A DNA stretch of 64,000 nucleotides from Armillaria gallica (Eukaryota; Basidiomycota; Agaricomycetes; Agaricales; Physalacriaceae): assembly GCA_037576215.1 (NCBI GenBank), contig JBANDB010000005.1, positions 1,302,001 to 1,366,000 on the forward strand, written 5' to 3'. The notes beneath the pieces are model-generated. The model was not told the DNA's origin. It did no database searches and worked only from the letters and a program-made list of their open reading frames with translations. The translations under genes were made by a program, and so were the position numbers. Below are positions 33,994-45,362 of the stretch, in pieces. Each line of letters begins with the position of its first letter. Position 1 is the first letter of the stretch.

Positions 33994-34017
33994 GTGAGTG
34001 GTAGGGATATGCACCGT
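33994..34017 (+). repeat. hAT-2 left TSD (33994-34001) and TIR start
   Basis: GTGAGTGG then TAGGGATATGCACCGT. Confidence 0.93.
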
Positions 34018-34619
34018 GTCTGTAATATGGTCAATACATATGGCATATACAGATACGGGTCTGTGCTGTGGCATTGTCCAGGCTTCAAGATACGGTATGG
34101 GTATGGTCCTTGGTATGGCAATTACCTGTAGCAGCCATACGGGATAAGCTGTCACGGCCGTATACGGCAGTCTAATTTGGGCGATTGTGATCGATTTGAA
34201 GCAGTGCCAATTGATGCTGACTATGTGGCTTTTTTCTTATGCTCACATTGACCAAGATGATGATGCACCAATGGTGCCGAGTTGTTCTCTAATCTTTGGC
34301 TCTTTTCCATTTGGATGTTACTCTTTTTTCACTATGTACTAGCAAGGCTGACAATCCGCTTGCCTATCTATACTCCTTTCCTTCTGACATCTATTTCACC
34401 TTTCTGTGGCAAAATCTCCTTCAGCAGTCTGTCAGGTGTTTCAATACCTTCAGCAGTACAAGATATGCAAATCAGTTGACAAATCCACAGCATGGAACCA
34501 TGTGTAGCACCTCCTAATGAAAATCAATTGTCTCAGAATAATCTATGGTGCAAGCCATTAAATTTCCAGCTTATTTCATTGCAAGATGGCCCATTCTTTC
34601 TGTCCCACTTGCCATGGAT

Positions 34620-35165
34620 CAGACCCATACTGTGTCGCCTGCCAATGGACCCAAAACTCTTGACCATCGTATGTGTCTCCTTCTTTCTGCAATGGTAACT
34701 AAATCTGGTTTTCTCGGTACAGGGTCACGAAAGGTGCACGTCTGCAGTCTCTTGAGGCTGACAAGAAAGAACAGTATATCTTGGTGCATTGTTTCATGGT
34801 TTTCTGCGATGACCAAGCTAGTTTTCCTGGTCTTAATTGTTTTAGTTGCTGTGACTCCACGGTTGATGCAACTTCTCTGTACGTCTGAGAGGACATCCAG
34901 GGAACTTTTGGCTGCTGGTATGACTGGTCTCGTCTTCTATTTCTTTGCTATGGCATTTTTTTTTTGTAAGTCCTCTTGCAATCTCCAAAATGCCTCTCAT
35001 CTGACCATCTTACCAGTAAATGCACTATATCCTACCTTGTTTTGGCTGAACGGCCTCATTCCAAAACCCCCCTATCGTTTCCGCCGTGAACATATCTTGC
35101 ACATGAGACTGGACCGTTTTCAGAGGCTTGTTTCTGAGCAGACATCGACCGTCTTTGTTCTGTGA
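34620..35165 (+). pseudogene. Coding-like stretch at the 5' side of hAT-2, unrecognised
   Basis: Plus-strand frames alternate here. One gives ARLQSLEADKKEQYILVHCF and MVFCDDQASFPGLNCFSCC before a TGA (about 34730-34890). Another gives PKPPYRFRREHILHMRLDRF and QRLVSEQTSTVFVL (to 35165). They read like decayed exons of one protein placed ahead of the ubiquitin-like segment. Family unknown. Confidence 0.4.
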
Positions 35166-35224
35166 GCTTCCAATTCATCCATTCATATGCGTGAGTGTCC
35201 TCTCCCTAGCGTACTTGAAAGAAT

Positions 35225-35446
35225 GTGCTAATCAGACATATAGTTGTCTCTGATGAGACCACCGTCTTTGACATAATCAACTTTGTGCACCAAGGAGGGT
35301 ACATCCCATCCTTGTCAGGGCTCGCAGAGTTTGCGCTATATCTTCTGGGGAGATTCATGCCACTTCAAGGTGACGAGACAATGCAAGAGCTAGGCATCTC
35401 CTCTCTCACTCATTTTCAGTTGCGTCTTTGTATTCCCAAGGGAGGT
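35225..35446 (+). CDS. Ubiquitin-like segment encoded inside hAT-2
   Basis: The frame opens with LIRHIVVSDETTVFDIINFV and GYIPSLSGLAEFALYLLGRF, then runs through MPLQGDETMQELGISSLTHF and QLRLCIPKGG before a GTAAGA donor. The last 28 residues line up with the ubiquitin C-terminal half: Leu, Gly-Asp/Asp-Gly turn, Thr-Leu/Met, Ile, Leu-x-Leu, and a terminal Gly-Gly. The N-terminal half is much weaker. Ubiquitin-like folds modify or tether proteins; in a transposon it could stabilise or localise the transposase (speculative). It probably splices to the transposase downstream, since acidic and Ser-rich blocks follow in the same direction. No stop interrupts this segment. Confidence 0.45.
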
Positions 35447-35499
35447 AAGATCCATTATCATTACACCAATACATACTCATATTCATTCAACCACTGCTA

Positions 35500-38400
35500 G
35501 CATCATCATCTTCAGACCAGTGTGCTCTCAATAATGATGGTAGTTTGAAGGATGCATCAGAGATCCAGTTTTTTCATGATGCTGACTCTACAGCTCTGCT
35601 TAATGCTGGACCATCAAATGCACCAGCCAGTATGTATTCCTTATCTGACTATATTAGTATCACTGATCTCTGAATCATAGCGGAGGTGCTTAGCAGGCAT
35701 GGCCACCGTCAGAAGAGAATGAACAAGCTGACAGCCTCATTAACAGCGGAACAGCAGGATAAAGATGGCAACATCATTCAAAACCCAGCACAACCCTGGA
35801 AGCGATGCTCTCGAAAAGCAAAAGGCAAGGCAAAAGCTGTTGATGATGGAATCGGCAGCAACGATGAAGTTGACAATGCTTATTTGGATGCGGATTCGGA
35901 TTCAGAGGATCAAGACTCAGATGATGAAGATGAAGACGACATTCCCAATGAAGAGGTGTAGATTTAGCCATCCCCTGTTTATTATGCACTGATCATTGAT
36001 TTCAGCTTGCTAATATGCTTCCATTGAAGACGATTCCCCTAGGAGCGAGGCCGACTGACCATCAACTATGTAAATCTTCAAAATGCCAGCCGAAGAAGAA
36101 GCAGCATGTTTCTACAGAGGTAGAAGCATCTTCAAGTGCTTCTGTACCAAATCCTACTTCTCATTCGGAGGTGTGTGACTGTCCATGAAGCTTTCCTTGT
36201 GCTCATTGCATCCCCCAGCACCGCACTGCGGCTAGATCTAAAAAGAAAAGTGCTATTCATTATTTCTTTGAGCCTGTCCAGTTGGATGCGAAAGGTAACA
36301 AAATACCTGGAGAGCCAGGGGATAAGCACTACCAGTGTCTTCATGGCAGTCATAAAGTTATTACAATCCTAGCTACAAGCCAGAGTAATCTCACCAGTAT
36401 GTCCAGCCGTCTCTGCCTCAATAGCTGGCTCTCTGATGAATTGCATACAGTGCTCATCAACCATCTTAAACTTCACTTCCCAGCCATGCACAGACTCTAC
36501 ACCATTCTTCATGGGCATGCTGAACCACCGACAGAAGAAGAAATTGAGATCGCAGCTGGGAAACAGAAATTGGATGTCAAGGCAACCATCAAATATCTCA
36601 AAAAGCTTGAGATAGCTTCTGAGAACATTGTTCAGGCCTTCCAATGACAGGCTGCACAAGCAGCAGTATGTCTTTTGGTTAGTCTCGCATCAAAGTATTT
36701 TAATCACTCGTTGTTAGGGAGAGTGGGATCAGGCGAAGTTTGAATGACTTCTCCTTGAATGGATTGTTGCATGCGATCAGCCATTTGAGGAGGTAGAGAG
36801 GCCCAAATTTTGCTCTCTTTTGATATATACCCATCATCCAGCTGGGGAACCCCTTCAAATTCCTACGCGAACAACAGTCCAATGAAAAATCATGAAGATG
36901 GGCAAAGATGTGACGGCTAGTCTTACACAAATGTTTTCGGTCAGTTATACAGCTTAAGGTTTGGTCTCATGCTGAATATTCAACCCAGAAACTCGAAGCT
37001 AAGGTGTCAATTTCACTGGATGCATGGACTTCTCCGAATGGATATGCCTTTATGGCTATCGTCACACATTATGTCAATAATAAGGGAAAGTTAGGTAGGT
37101 ACCATCTCGCTTCTTGATGATCATCAGTTGACAATCTTTCCAGAGGAGACCCTCATTGATTTCTGGGAGCTTCTAGGTGAACATTCTGGCGACAACATGG
37201 CTGATGCGGTATGGGAGACACTCAAAGTGTTTGGCTTAATCGGTTGAGTATGTCATTGTCTACCATCTCTATTTTCCATTGCTTAATTATGTGAAAGGTC
37301 ATAGCTTTTGTCATGGATAACACAACAAACAATGATACAATGATTGATGCTATCGAGCAAAAATGCTTTCTTGAAGGTATTGAGTTTTCTGCACGTGAGA
37401 GCCGCCTCTGTTGCATGCCCCACACGGTTCATCTTGTGGCTATCAAGGTATCATAACATGCTTGTTTTCAGGATATGTAAACCATTAATGATTTTCCATT
37501 TTAGCTCCTTGAAGCTATTGGGGCAATTAGTCCCTCTGAGCGGAAGAAGGCTGAGACACGTGGCAGTGCCTATCAAGATACTGTTACTTTCCTGTTAGAC
37601 CGACACAATGATGAGGAAGCAGTCCTTCATGAGGATGAGGTGACGGATGAAGATGAGGACACCCACAGTGTTCTTATGGCAGTACGAAAGGTACATAACT
37701 ACATACCAATTACTTTCTGTGTTTAATTAACTAACGTGTCTTCTCCTCTTAGCTACACAAGATTGTCATTGCAGTATGCTCCAGCCCTCAGCACTGAAAG
37801 TCATGGCTAGCAGAAGCCACCAACTGGCTTAAGGAAAGGGCACACGGCACATCCGAGACAATGCTCATGCTCATTCTGGATGTTCGAACAAGATGGTTAT
37901 CAACACATCAGATGCTCCGTGAGTACTAATATGCATTCAGTATACATGGTACATTGAACATGTTTTCTAGGACATGCATATAATTACAAACACGTCGTTA
38001 ACACATATGTTGCTGTGAACCAGGAACTTCATCAATACGAGCTCTCCACAAATGACTGGGATGCTATTACTATGGTGGCAGACTGGCTCAAGCATTTCCA
38101 TGCTGCAACTGTGGAGATGTCAGTTACCAAGAAGCTGATGCTCTCAGTGGTTCATGCAGTCTTCCATGGGCTTCAACAAAGGGGATGCCGGGATGTCAAA
38201 AAAACACATGGGGTCGATTAAATATTTTCGTGCATCGGCACTGGACCTACCTACCTCCATGTGACTTTTATGACATCATATTGTCTGTTTGGGCATCTTT
38301 TGACACAATTTTGGTTGTGCCACACCAGAAATAGCTGTACTGTGCATATTTTGAGTACAAACTGTCCAATTTTATGTTCGGATCGCAAAATCATTTAATA

Positions 38401-39476
38401 GGAAGTCTGACATCATCATGTCTGGTAAGCGGGGTCATTTCAGCAGTGCTTAGATTGTCTGTCTGCATAGCTAGGTGTGATGTGCAAAGGTAAATTCTAC
38501 ACTGAAGAGTATATTTTGTATTATACATGGCCAATACTTTGTGCTTAGAGATCCATCTTTAGTCCTCTGAAAGGGTGGTCAACTTTTTTTTTTCAGGCCT
38601 GACGGCCCAACCTACCTACCTACCTGGTGTGCCAGGCCAACATTCCGGCACCCCCTTGGCTTCAACGTCATCTTAAAGGGATTCTTGCCTTGCTTCCAGA
38701 CCATACACCACCCAAAATCAAGAAGTGGCTTCTTGAGGCATATCGGAAGCTTAGTGATTACTATTACAAGTTTGATGAATCTCCTTCTTACACATGGGCA
38801 GCACGTGAGTGATGAGTTTGCCTTATCTATTTGCTCTAACATGATTCCCGGTACAGTTCTCAATCCACGGATCTCATATTCTGGTCTTAAATCAGAGTAC
38901 TCCGATGACAAAGAGTTGGACCAATATCTTGAGCAAGCCAAACATGATTTGTGACAATACTACCTCAACAATTATGCTTCCACTGCATCTGTGGCTGCTC
39001 CAGTGCCTAATCCTGTTGTTCAGACACCATCAGCCAGTGCTGCACTGTTATTTGGGCAAAGTTCACCACAAAAAGTAAGCTTTACAGTGCACTATAAGCA
39101 GGGACCAAGATGGAGCTCCGATGAAATGAATGAATACTTTGCACTCACGCAGAGCTGTGAGGACTTCGATTTTTGTGATCCAGTTAGCTGGTGGTACAAG
39201 TGTCATGGCCAGTTTCCCAATCTGTACTGCCTTGCTCATGATATGATGTCTATTCCAGGTATGTGATTTAGTATCAGCAGTATTCTTCCCTCACATTGAC
39301 CTATTTTAGGATCTGCAGTAGCAGTCGAGCGCATCTTTTCTTCAAGCAGAGACACAATCTCAATGCGACATGCTAATTTGAAGCCTGGTACTATTTGTAC
39401 CTTAATGTTAGTGAAGCACAGGTTGTGCCTGGCTCGTACAGCAGTAGACGAGCTATTAGGTGATGAAGAAGATTAG
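35500..39476 (+). pseudogene. hAT-2 transposase, multi-exon, interrupted by a MITE
   Basis: Blocks in order: basic-acidic linker (35690-35957, KRCSRKAKGKAKAVDD then a long Asp/Glu run); BED-like region (AIHYFFEPVQLDAKG, HYQCLHGSHKV, HLKLHFPAMHRLYTI, 36256-36520); catalytic Asp 1 in SISLDAWTSPNGYAFMAIV (about 37010-37060); Asp 2 in AFVMDNTTNNDTMIDAI (37308-37355); the CxxH block CCMPHTVHLVAIK; the RW block VRTRWLSTHQML (37880-37915); and the dimerisation domain (SAVAVERIFSSSRDTI, 39305-39365) ending at TAG 39474-39476. Short introns with GT-AG ends separate them. Stops occur at about 36645, 36900, 37797 and 38953, and a MITE splits the exon at 38178. It is therefore probably inactive now. Family identification is firm. 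Confidence 0.88.
38178..38658. mobile_element. MITE nested in hAT-2 transposase exon
   Basis: 481 bp flanked by the perfect 8-bp duplication GCTTCAAC (38170-38177 and 38659-38666). Ends AAAGGGGATGCCGGGATGT and ACATTCCGGCACCCCCTTG form an imperfect TIR. Its termini differ from those of hAT-1, hAT-2 and MITE-1 to -3, so it belongs to another hAT family. Removing one target copy leaves the transposase frame open across the site. Confidence 0.9.
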
Positions 39477-39664
39477 TTCTATGCTATAGAGTCTTAGAGA
39501 ATGTACTGGTCGTTTAAATAATGTATTCTACGACCGTAATATGGCTGTAATGTCTGTATACATCCCCATACGTACCATGAAGCTCACTTTTGGTGTCCCT
39601 ACGGTACGGCTACGGCTCATCCGTATCTGTAGGCATCCATTAAGGATATGGCCATGTCCATAAC

Positions 39665-39691
39665 AGTATGGTGCACATCCCTAGTGAGTGG
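39665..39691 (-). repeat. hAT-2 right TIR end and TSD (39684-39691)
   Basis: AGTATGGTGCACATCCCTA followed by GTGAGTGG. Confidence 0.93.
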
Positions 39692-40118
39692 TGCTCCCCG
39701 GTCATGGTGCCATCCTAACTCTTCTTTAAAGCTCAGAAGGTTAGAGAGCACTGTGTCACCATGTTTGGAGCTGTCATCTTGTAATATATTGTTTCTTCTC
39801 TGGTATAGGACATAATTAGCATGCAATAATCCAGAGATAATAAATACTGTCATTCAGCCATAAAATAACAACTAATGTCAAATTTAGAATGTGTCATGTC
39901 GGTATGTGGGATGCATGGAGTCTGATGGATTGTGTTCAGTGAGGAGAGACCTTTTCTCTGGAACATGACATGATGCATCTGACTGTGAGTAGGAATATGC
40001 AATGAATGTCAAGGCTGCTGATATGCCATCTACATGTTCACACCTAGATTTTGTGATTTTATAATAATACTATTGCATATCTATCTTACATTAGTGATAC
40101 TTAAAGGACTATAGCTGA
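39692..40118. other. Unassigned sequence right of hAT-2
   Basis: This should be the 3' part of the gene whose intron donor hAT-2 hit. I see no convincing downstream exon and no other gene. Confidence 0.4.
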
Positions 40119-41398
40119 GGCTTCGAGCTGATAGTTAGACTAGTATGTGACTAGTAGAGCCAGGACTTAGATGCGATACCACTAGTGGGTTAAATCTACC
40201 AGCCAGCCATACTAGTGACTTGAATGCTAACAGGGCTAAGTGAATACAGCCACTAGTGGACAAGTAATGCGACTAGCACACCAAACAAGAAGCAGAGGAA
40301 ACAAATCTCGTAACGTTCAGTCACTAGCGAGTCGATCTGGGCATAAACACCTAAGTCAGGTTAACTAGTCACACGGCAATCTCAAAACAGGACTTAGAAA
40401 TAAATTAGCAATGCATTAACCTTGAGGCAAATCTGACTAAGCATGATACAGATCCATTGCAATCGGTACTAGTATAGCCAGGCTGTGCCTTCAATCACGA
40501 TTGACAGCTGTTACAGGCACGCTTGCCTGGCTAGTCATTTATCCTTGGCACTAGTGGAGCGTCGCTGGGCCCAAGACACGGAATACAACCGCTAGCAGAG
40601 CTCCTAGGCTCACTAGTCAGCAAGCAACTGTTTCTAGACTGACTATTGCGTGATTATTCACCATTATTCGTGACTAGCCAAGAAATCCTTATCAATAATA
40701 CCCCTCTAGTCAGTTATTTATATCTCGATCATACCTTGTTTGTCAGTATATAAGTAGTAGAATAGGTGCACACGTGGCTAAGGAAGCCATCCCCGCAATT
40801 GTGACCTACTAGTCAGTATCTAGTGCCCCAATTAAAGGCTTTTGTGCTTAACCTCAATGAAGCAGCAACTAGTCACTAAGTTACCCATAGCATTGAGTGA
40901 ATAGAAGTGTCTTAGAGCAATCTTTTGTGTCCTGCAAAGGCCAAGAGTGTTTCAAAGTTAGTTTAAGCGAGTTCTCAAAGTTTAAAGTATTATTCTTAGG
41001 CCAAGAGCACCACTAGTCAAGTGTTTATTCACTTGTAAGACATTATAGGGCCAAGAGAGCCACTAGTTTGAAGCAGTCCCAGTCAGAGCGAGTGCAGTAG
41101 CTCAAGCTGAGTCACTATTCATCCAATTGTGTCTTACCAACCCCACTAGTGCGAGTAGTACGCTTGTATAGCTCACTAGTAACGAAATAAAACGTCTTTA
41201 AACAACTTTCCTTGATTATTGAAGTCTGCAGAGTGCTTCTATCGTACTCGAAATGCCTGAATTCAATACATTGGTGATAAGTGTAGAGTGAGTGATTGGT
41301 TTAGTGTTGTTGGTGTTCATTGCCAGCCTCTAGTCCATTTGCCACTCACCGTTACTGAGCACATCACCGCTCAGCAGTGGGGCCCCACTCAGAAAGAG
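40119..41398. repeat. LTR-like segment with 15 ACTAGT palindromes
   Basis: Fifteen exact ACTAGT words lie between 40139 and 41180 (for example 40139, 40150, 40181, 40211, 40252, 40364, 40468), with many one-base variants such as GACTAGC. A TATA-like GTATATAAGTAG is at 40746. The left edge GCTTCGAGCTGATAGTTAG resembles the PBS-LTR junction of the gypsy element at 12904 (GCTTCGAGCTAATTGTTAG). It could be a solo LTR or LTR plus leader of a related element; no TSD was found. Confidence 0.55.
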
Positions 41399-41450
41399 TA
41401 GCATAGATCATAAATAGTGATATCTAATAGGGGCGATGTTGGAGATTATG

Positions 41451-42525
41451 ATAGCAAGCATGAGAAATTGATGGCAGGAGCCAGATCAGTCATGAAATTG
41501 CTTATCTCCTCCAGCTGCAGATTTAGGGGAGTCAAGAAATTTGGCCAACAAATCTAGCTGAAAGAGAACGTTCCCATGATTTTCCTCTCTTGTCACCAGT
41601 GTTCACTATGAAGCACTGAAATTTCAGTGCTTCAGTTGTTCCTGTCATTCTCAAGGAGAATATGCAGGAATTGACACGTGCCAGGTAAGATTGTATATCT
41701 CACTTGAGGCTATTACTGACATAGAAATTGCAGCAATTTTCTGGATGGGGATGGATAAGAGAGGGATGATGAAGAGCAATGCCAGTATGTTCCTGTGTCC
41801 TGGACAGAGAGAGGGATTGACCTTCTGATGGTTTTCATTCTTCACAGATATCAGCTGCCTCTTATCGCTGCTATGAAGGTCATCACATGGGCAAGGAGTC
41901 AATGTCAAACCAACAATGCTCAAGGATGCTGCGAAGCTCTGGGCAGATTGTCTTGAATTCACCAAAAAATATGTGTTTTACCTTCATTATTCATGAGGAA
42001 ATACATCTCAGGCTGATCCCATTTGTGTAGTGGGATATATGTTGACACCATTCTCCTTGACTTTGGCCAACTAATCATCAGCACATTCTATCCTTACTCT
42101 CTGACAAACACTGAGATCCCTTCTCTCAATATTTTGCAACTCAAATGTGACCAGTAAAGATCTCATTGGATTCCATACTGATGTAAAAGGCAGTTCCATC
42201 CCTGAAAAGCAGTACAGGATCATATTCATTTTGCTTACACCGAGGAAGACTAATCACAGTATATCTGGTATGAATATTTGCCAAATGGACACCACAATAT
42301 GATGGATGCAAACAAGGCTGTGCAATGAAGACTGCTGCGAATGTGATGGCCTCATAATGAATCATCATCAGTCCACCGTTATTACCTGATCATGCTTTTA
42401 CTGATTTGGATTTTTTGTATAGCAAGTCAGCATCTGTTTACCTGTTGCATATCTCTTCAGGGAGTAGTCATGACTGGGATTTGAACCAGAGGCCATCCAG
42501 ATTTAGAAGTTGCTAAGGACTCACC
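41451..42525 (-). repeat. Dispersed repeat R1, copy B
   Basis: Inverted copy of 29069-30062, about 80-90% alike by eye. Landmarks include CTTATCTCCTCCAGC (41503), ATCAGCTGCCTCTTATC (41850) and the B-box-like GGGATTTGAACCAGAGG (42476). A minus-strand frame at 41651-41965 parallels one in copy A. Confidence 0.8.
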
Positions 42526-42540
42526 CAGCGTCTTTACCTC

Positions 42541-42564
42541 CTTCTCCTCCTCCTCCTCCTCTCC
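42541..42564. repeat. CTC/CTT trinucleotide microsatellite
   Basis: CTTCTCCTCCTCCTCCTCCT run just beyond the end of R1 copy B. Confidence 0.85.
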
Positions 42565-43015
42565 AGTCCACCTCACACAGTCAGAGTCCTGCTTCAGGTG
42601 GTTTCCTGTCACCAACACTGCATGAGGTACTATCAAGTATCTTCAAGCATACAAGGGTGTTTGTGAAGCCCTGCTCTGCTCATGGACTGGACCAATCTGT
42701 CTCTCAGTGAGTCAAAGGAGACTTGCATACTGCAACAATGCTGCAATCTCTGCTTTTCTGCCTTGTTCATTTTTGCAGCTCTCTCTGCCTTCAATCTCTG
42801 ATAACTTATGGGCATTGTGCGAAGGCAACTCCATTTGAAATTGGTTGCCTTTTTTAGCCAATGGGCAGGGTCTTTCAAAGTTCCTTTGTATGTGAGCTAT
42901 AAAAGTGAGCGAAATCTGTCTTTCACATTTCTGACCTTGACCAATGCCTTGAAACCTGTCCACCAAATCTAGTCCCCTTTGCTATTCACCTCTCAAAGTC
43001 TCCACTCAATCTAGA

Positions 43016-45362
43016 TTGACATCTTCCAACCTCTCCAGATGCAATGTGGCACACTTGCCAAGATCCTCCCATATATCTTCCAGCTACAAAATATCACCTT
43101 CTCACACATACATACTCACTCTTCCCAATGACCTCCAGCTTGAGATTCTTTCATCTCTTCCCACCTGTGAACTTTTTCAGATTGCCACTGTCTGTAAACA
43201 ATATTTGGATATCATTGTCTACATTGTTGCTCAACATTGTGAGATGTGGGCCTCACTGACCTCTATCTATGTGATCACCAAGACCTATCATGCTGCAAAA
43301 CTCTGGCTCTCATCACAGCAAGGGCACAAGGAATCCTCCTCATTTACACTTGTCTTCCTCACTTATAATATCAAAGAAGTTAAATGCTCTATGAAATTCC
43401 TTTCCCTAGTATCTGCCAAAAGATGCCAATTTTCCTCCATATGTGTTCATTTGTCTCTCAATCTTGCTCCTTCAATGGCAGTTGAGCAGCCTCTCCTTGA
43501 AAGGTTTCTCACCCTTATTCTCCTTTTATCCCACTCAACAATATCCTTTACTACAGTGAGAAAACCACTCATCCCCCATTGTAGTGGATTGTGAGACTGC
43601 ATGCACCTCTCCCTCCCTTCCTCCCAGTCCATCTGGAATATCACTATTTATGATTCTGACTCTTTCCTATGTGATTTGATGCTATGCTCCTCGCCAAAGG
43701 TTGAACAGTTGACCATAGCTGAGTCGACTCAGTGTAAGGCTAGCAAACTCTCTAGTAAGAGAAAGTCGTGTCTGCATCTGCAAGATCTTTTGTATATGCA
43801 AGGAGGGTTACCACTCACTCTGAAGGGATCCGATAGAATCTGCTCTGTCTACAGATACAATAGAAAGAAGTAGTCCAAGCATCCACTTAGGATGCTGAAC
43901 TGAGAGTGGTTGTGTGAAGATAGCAAGAGAAAAGGTGAATTTCTTGCAGTCTACTTGCAATGCTAGGCTCAGAAGCAGCTAAATATGCTTAGGAGAGTAG
44001 TGGAATTTATTCCTTTAGTGTGCTACAAGCAAGTGAGATTAACTGTCTTTCTAAGTACAATATGTGTGCTTATATAGTAGCAGATCCGAATCCAGCTCCC
44101 CGCTTCTGCACCTGTCCACTCCAATAGCCCTGAATTTATCCTCAAAGCTGATATTTGATATGAGCTGTTGTGCCGAAATCTGCTGCATAAGCCACTCCAG
44201 TGTCATTGAGCGCACTCTGCAACACCTTCCTCATCCAGTCTGGTTTGAGAATAGCCATATATGGCTATCCACTGTTAGCCAATTTGTCTGCTCTCTCAAG
44301 GATGATCCTTCTGCCATCTGCTGGCATGGGCACTTCAGGTTGATAGCTGTCAGCTCCTGGAACCTAGGCTAGTCAAATTCCCATGAAACGAGGTGGTTTC
44401 ATGGCAGATAGCATGTGGCCAGGTGAACAATGCATCACTTGGTGGACATGAAGCAGATGGGTGGTTGCCTAGGCAGATTCTGCAGGAATTCTGTTTTTGA
44501 ATGGTAGGAAAGTGCGACTGGAGGAGCAGTGAGTGAAAGTAGTTGTAGCATTGCACCTAGTTGCTATATCAAGGTGAAAGCCAAAATTTGGTGCATACAT
44601 AGATGTGGTGCAGCACATCGGAACCCCGAGAGATGGGACATCTTGGCCAACTTGTACTTTAAGAATTTGTCAGAGCTTCATCTCTCAATCGAGCTTCCAG
44701 CGTATGTGGTCTGAGCACTGGTTAAACATCATCCAATGCTCATATGCCTTGAAACTGAATCTGCAATGATCGTTGATGATGATTCAACATCCCACCCTTT
44801 TGTATGGCCTGAAAGGGCTCAACCACAGACTCACCAAAGTGACAGGTCCTCCAAAGCTGATGCTGCCTATGCTCCAGTCTGTGGCCTTTCCCATGCTTGA
44901 ATGCCTGGAGATTCATCCCAAACACAAGCCTTATACCTTAGATGTGTTCCTTCAATTGGTATTGTCCAGCTGCTTCTCTTTCAGGGGCAGTCTGGCTACT
45001 GTGGTCCACCTAATTTTACCCTCCCCTACACCTGGTCAATCTCTCCCTATGTCCACCTGTACCCCCAAGACCCTGGCACATGTCAAAGGGCTATGGCTAA
45101 AATTTCCCATGTTCAACTCCATTGGAGATATTTTGGTGAGCATTCTGTTGATGTTACATTGCATGACACTCACAGACCTTGGCAGCACATGTGGGCATTG
45201 TGTTTGCCTTTCTTTACAACCAACCTTGTCATTGTTGATGTCCCTCTGCTGAAAGAGACAGCAATAAATTGTTTACTTCTCTTTGCCAAGATCAATGTCC
45301 TTCCTAAACATGATCATGTAATTGTGATTGGCAAGACAGAGTCTAGGTTATTAATAGTGTAA
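43016..45362 (+). pseudogene. F-box protein gene, probably LRR type, degraded
   Basis: The first open block (43016-43594) has a clear F-box near its start: YILTLPNDLQLEILSSLPTC and ELFQIATVCKQYLDIIVY. F-box proteins recruit targets to SCF ubiquitin ligases. Downstream plus-strand blocks in other frames keep the look of the same protein: a Leu/Ser-rich block at 44064-44372 (LHLSTPIALNLSSK, HLPHPVWFENSHIWLSTVSQ), a block with NLYFKNLSELHLSIELPAYV at 44655-44714, and Leu-rich stretches to 45362. Frameshifts and stops (for example after PHCSGL at 43594) separate them, and about 330 bp at 43735-44065 appears inserted. Exon limits are not determined. Confidence 0.55.
43735..44065. other. Possible insertion (solo-LTR-like) inside the F-box gene
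   Basis: The segment starts near TGTAAGGCTAGC, just after a GAGTCGACTC palindrome, and ends with a TATA-like GCTTATATAGTAG. Protein-like sequence stops before it and resumes after it. Terminal TG...CA and a target duplication could not be fixed. Confidence 0.35.

Larger units (their letters stand above)
34002..39683 (+). mobile_element. hAT-2: second full-length hAT DNA transposon
   Basis: Left terminus TAGGGATATGCACCGT at 34002 and right terminus ending ...GGTGCACATCCCTA at 39683 form imperfect TIRs. A perfect 8-bp duplication GTGAGTGG flanks them (33994-34001 and 39684-39691). Length is 5682 bp, including a nested 481-bp MITE. It encodes a ubiquitin-like segment and a hAT transposase on the plus strand. 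The terminus is shared with MITE-1 and MITE-3 in the array. Confidence 0.94.

Noticed and set aside
40139..41180. CRISPR-like array from spaced ACTAGT words
   Set aside because: The repeat word is only 6 bp, spacing is irregular and the sequence is from a fungal nuclear context.
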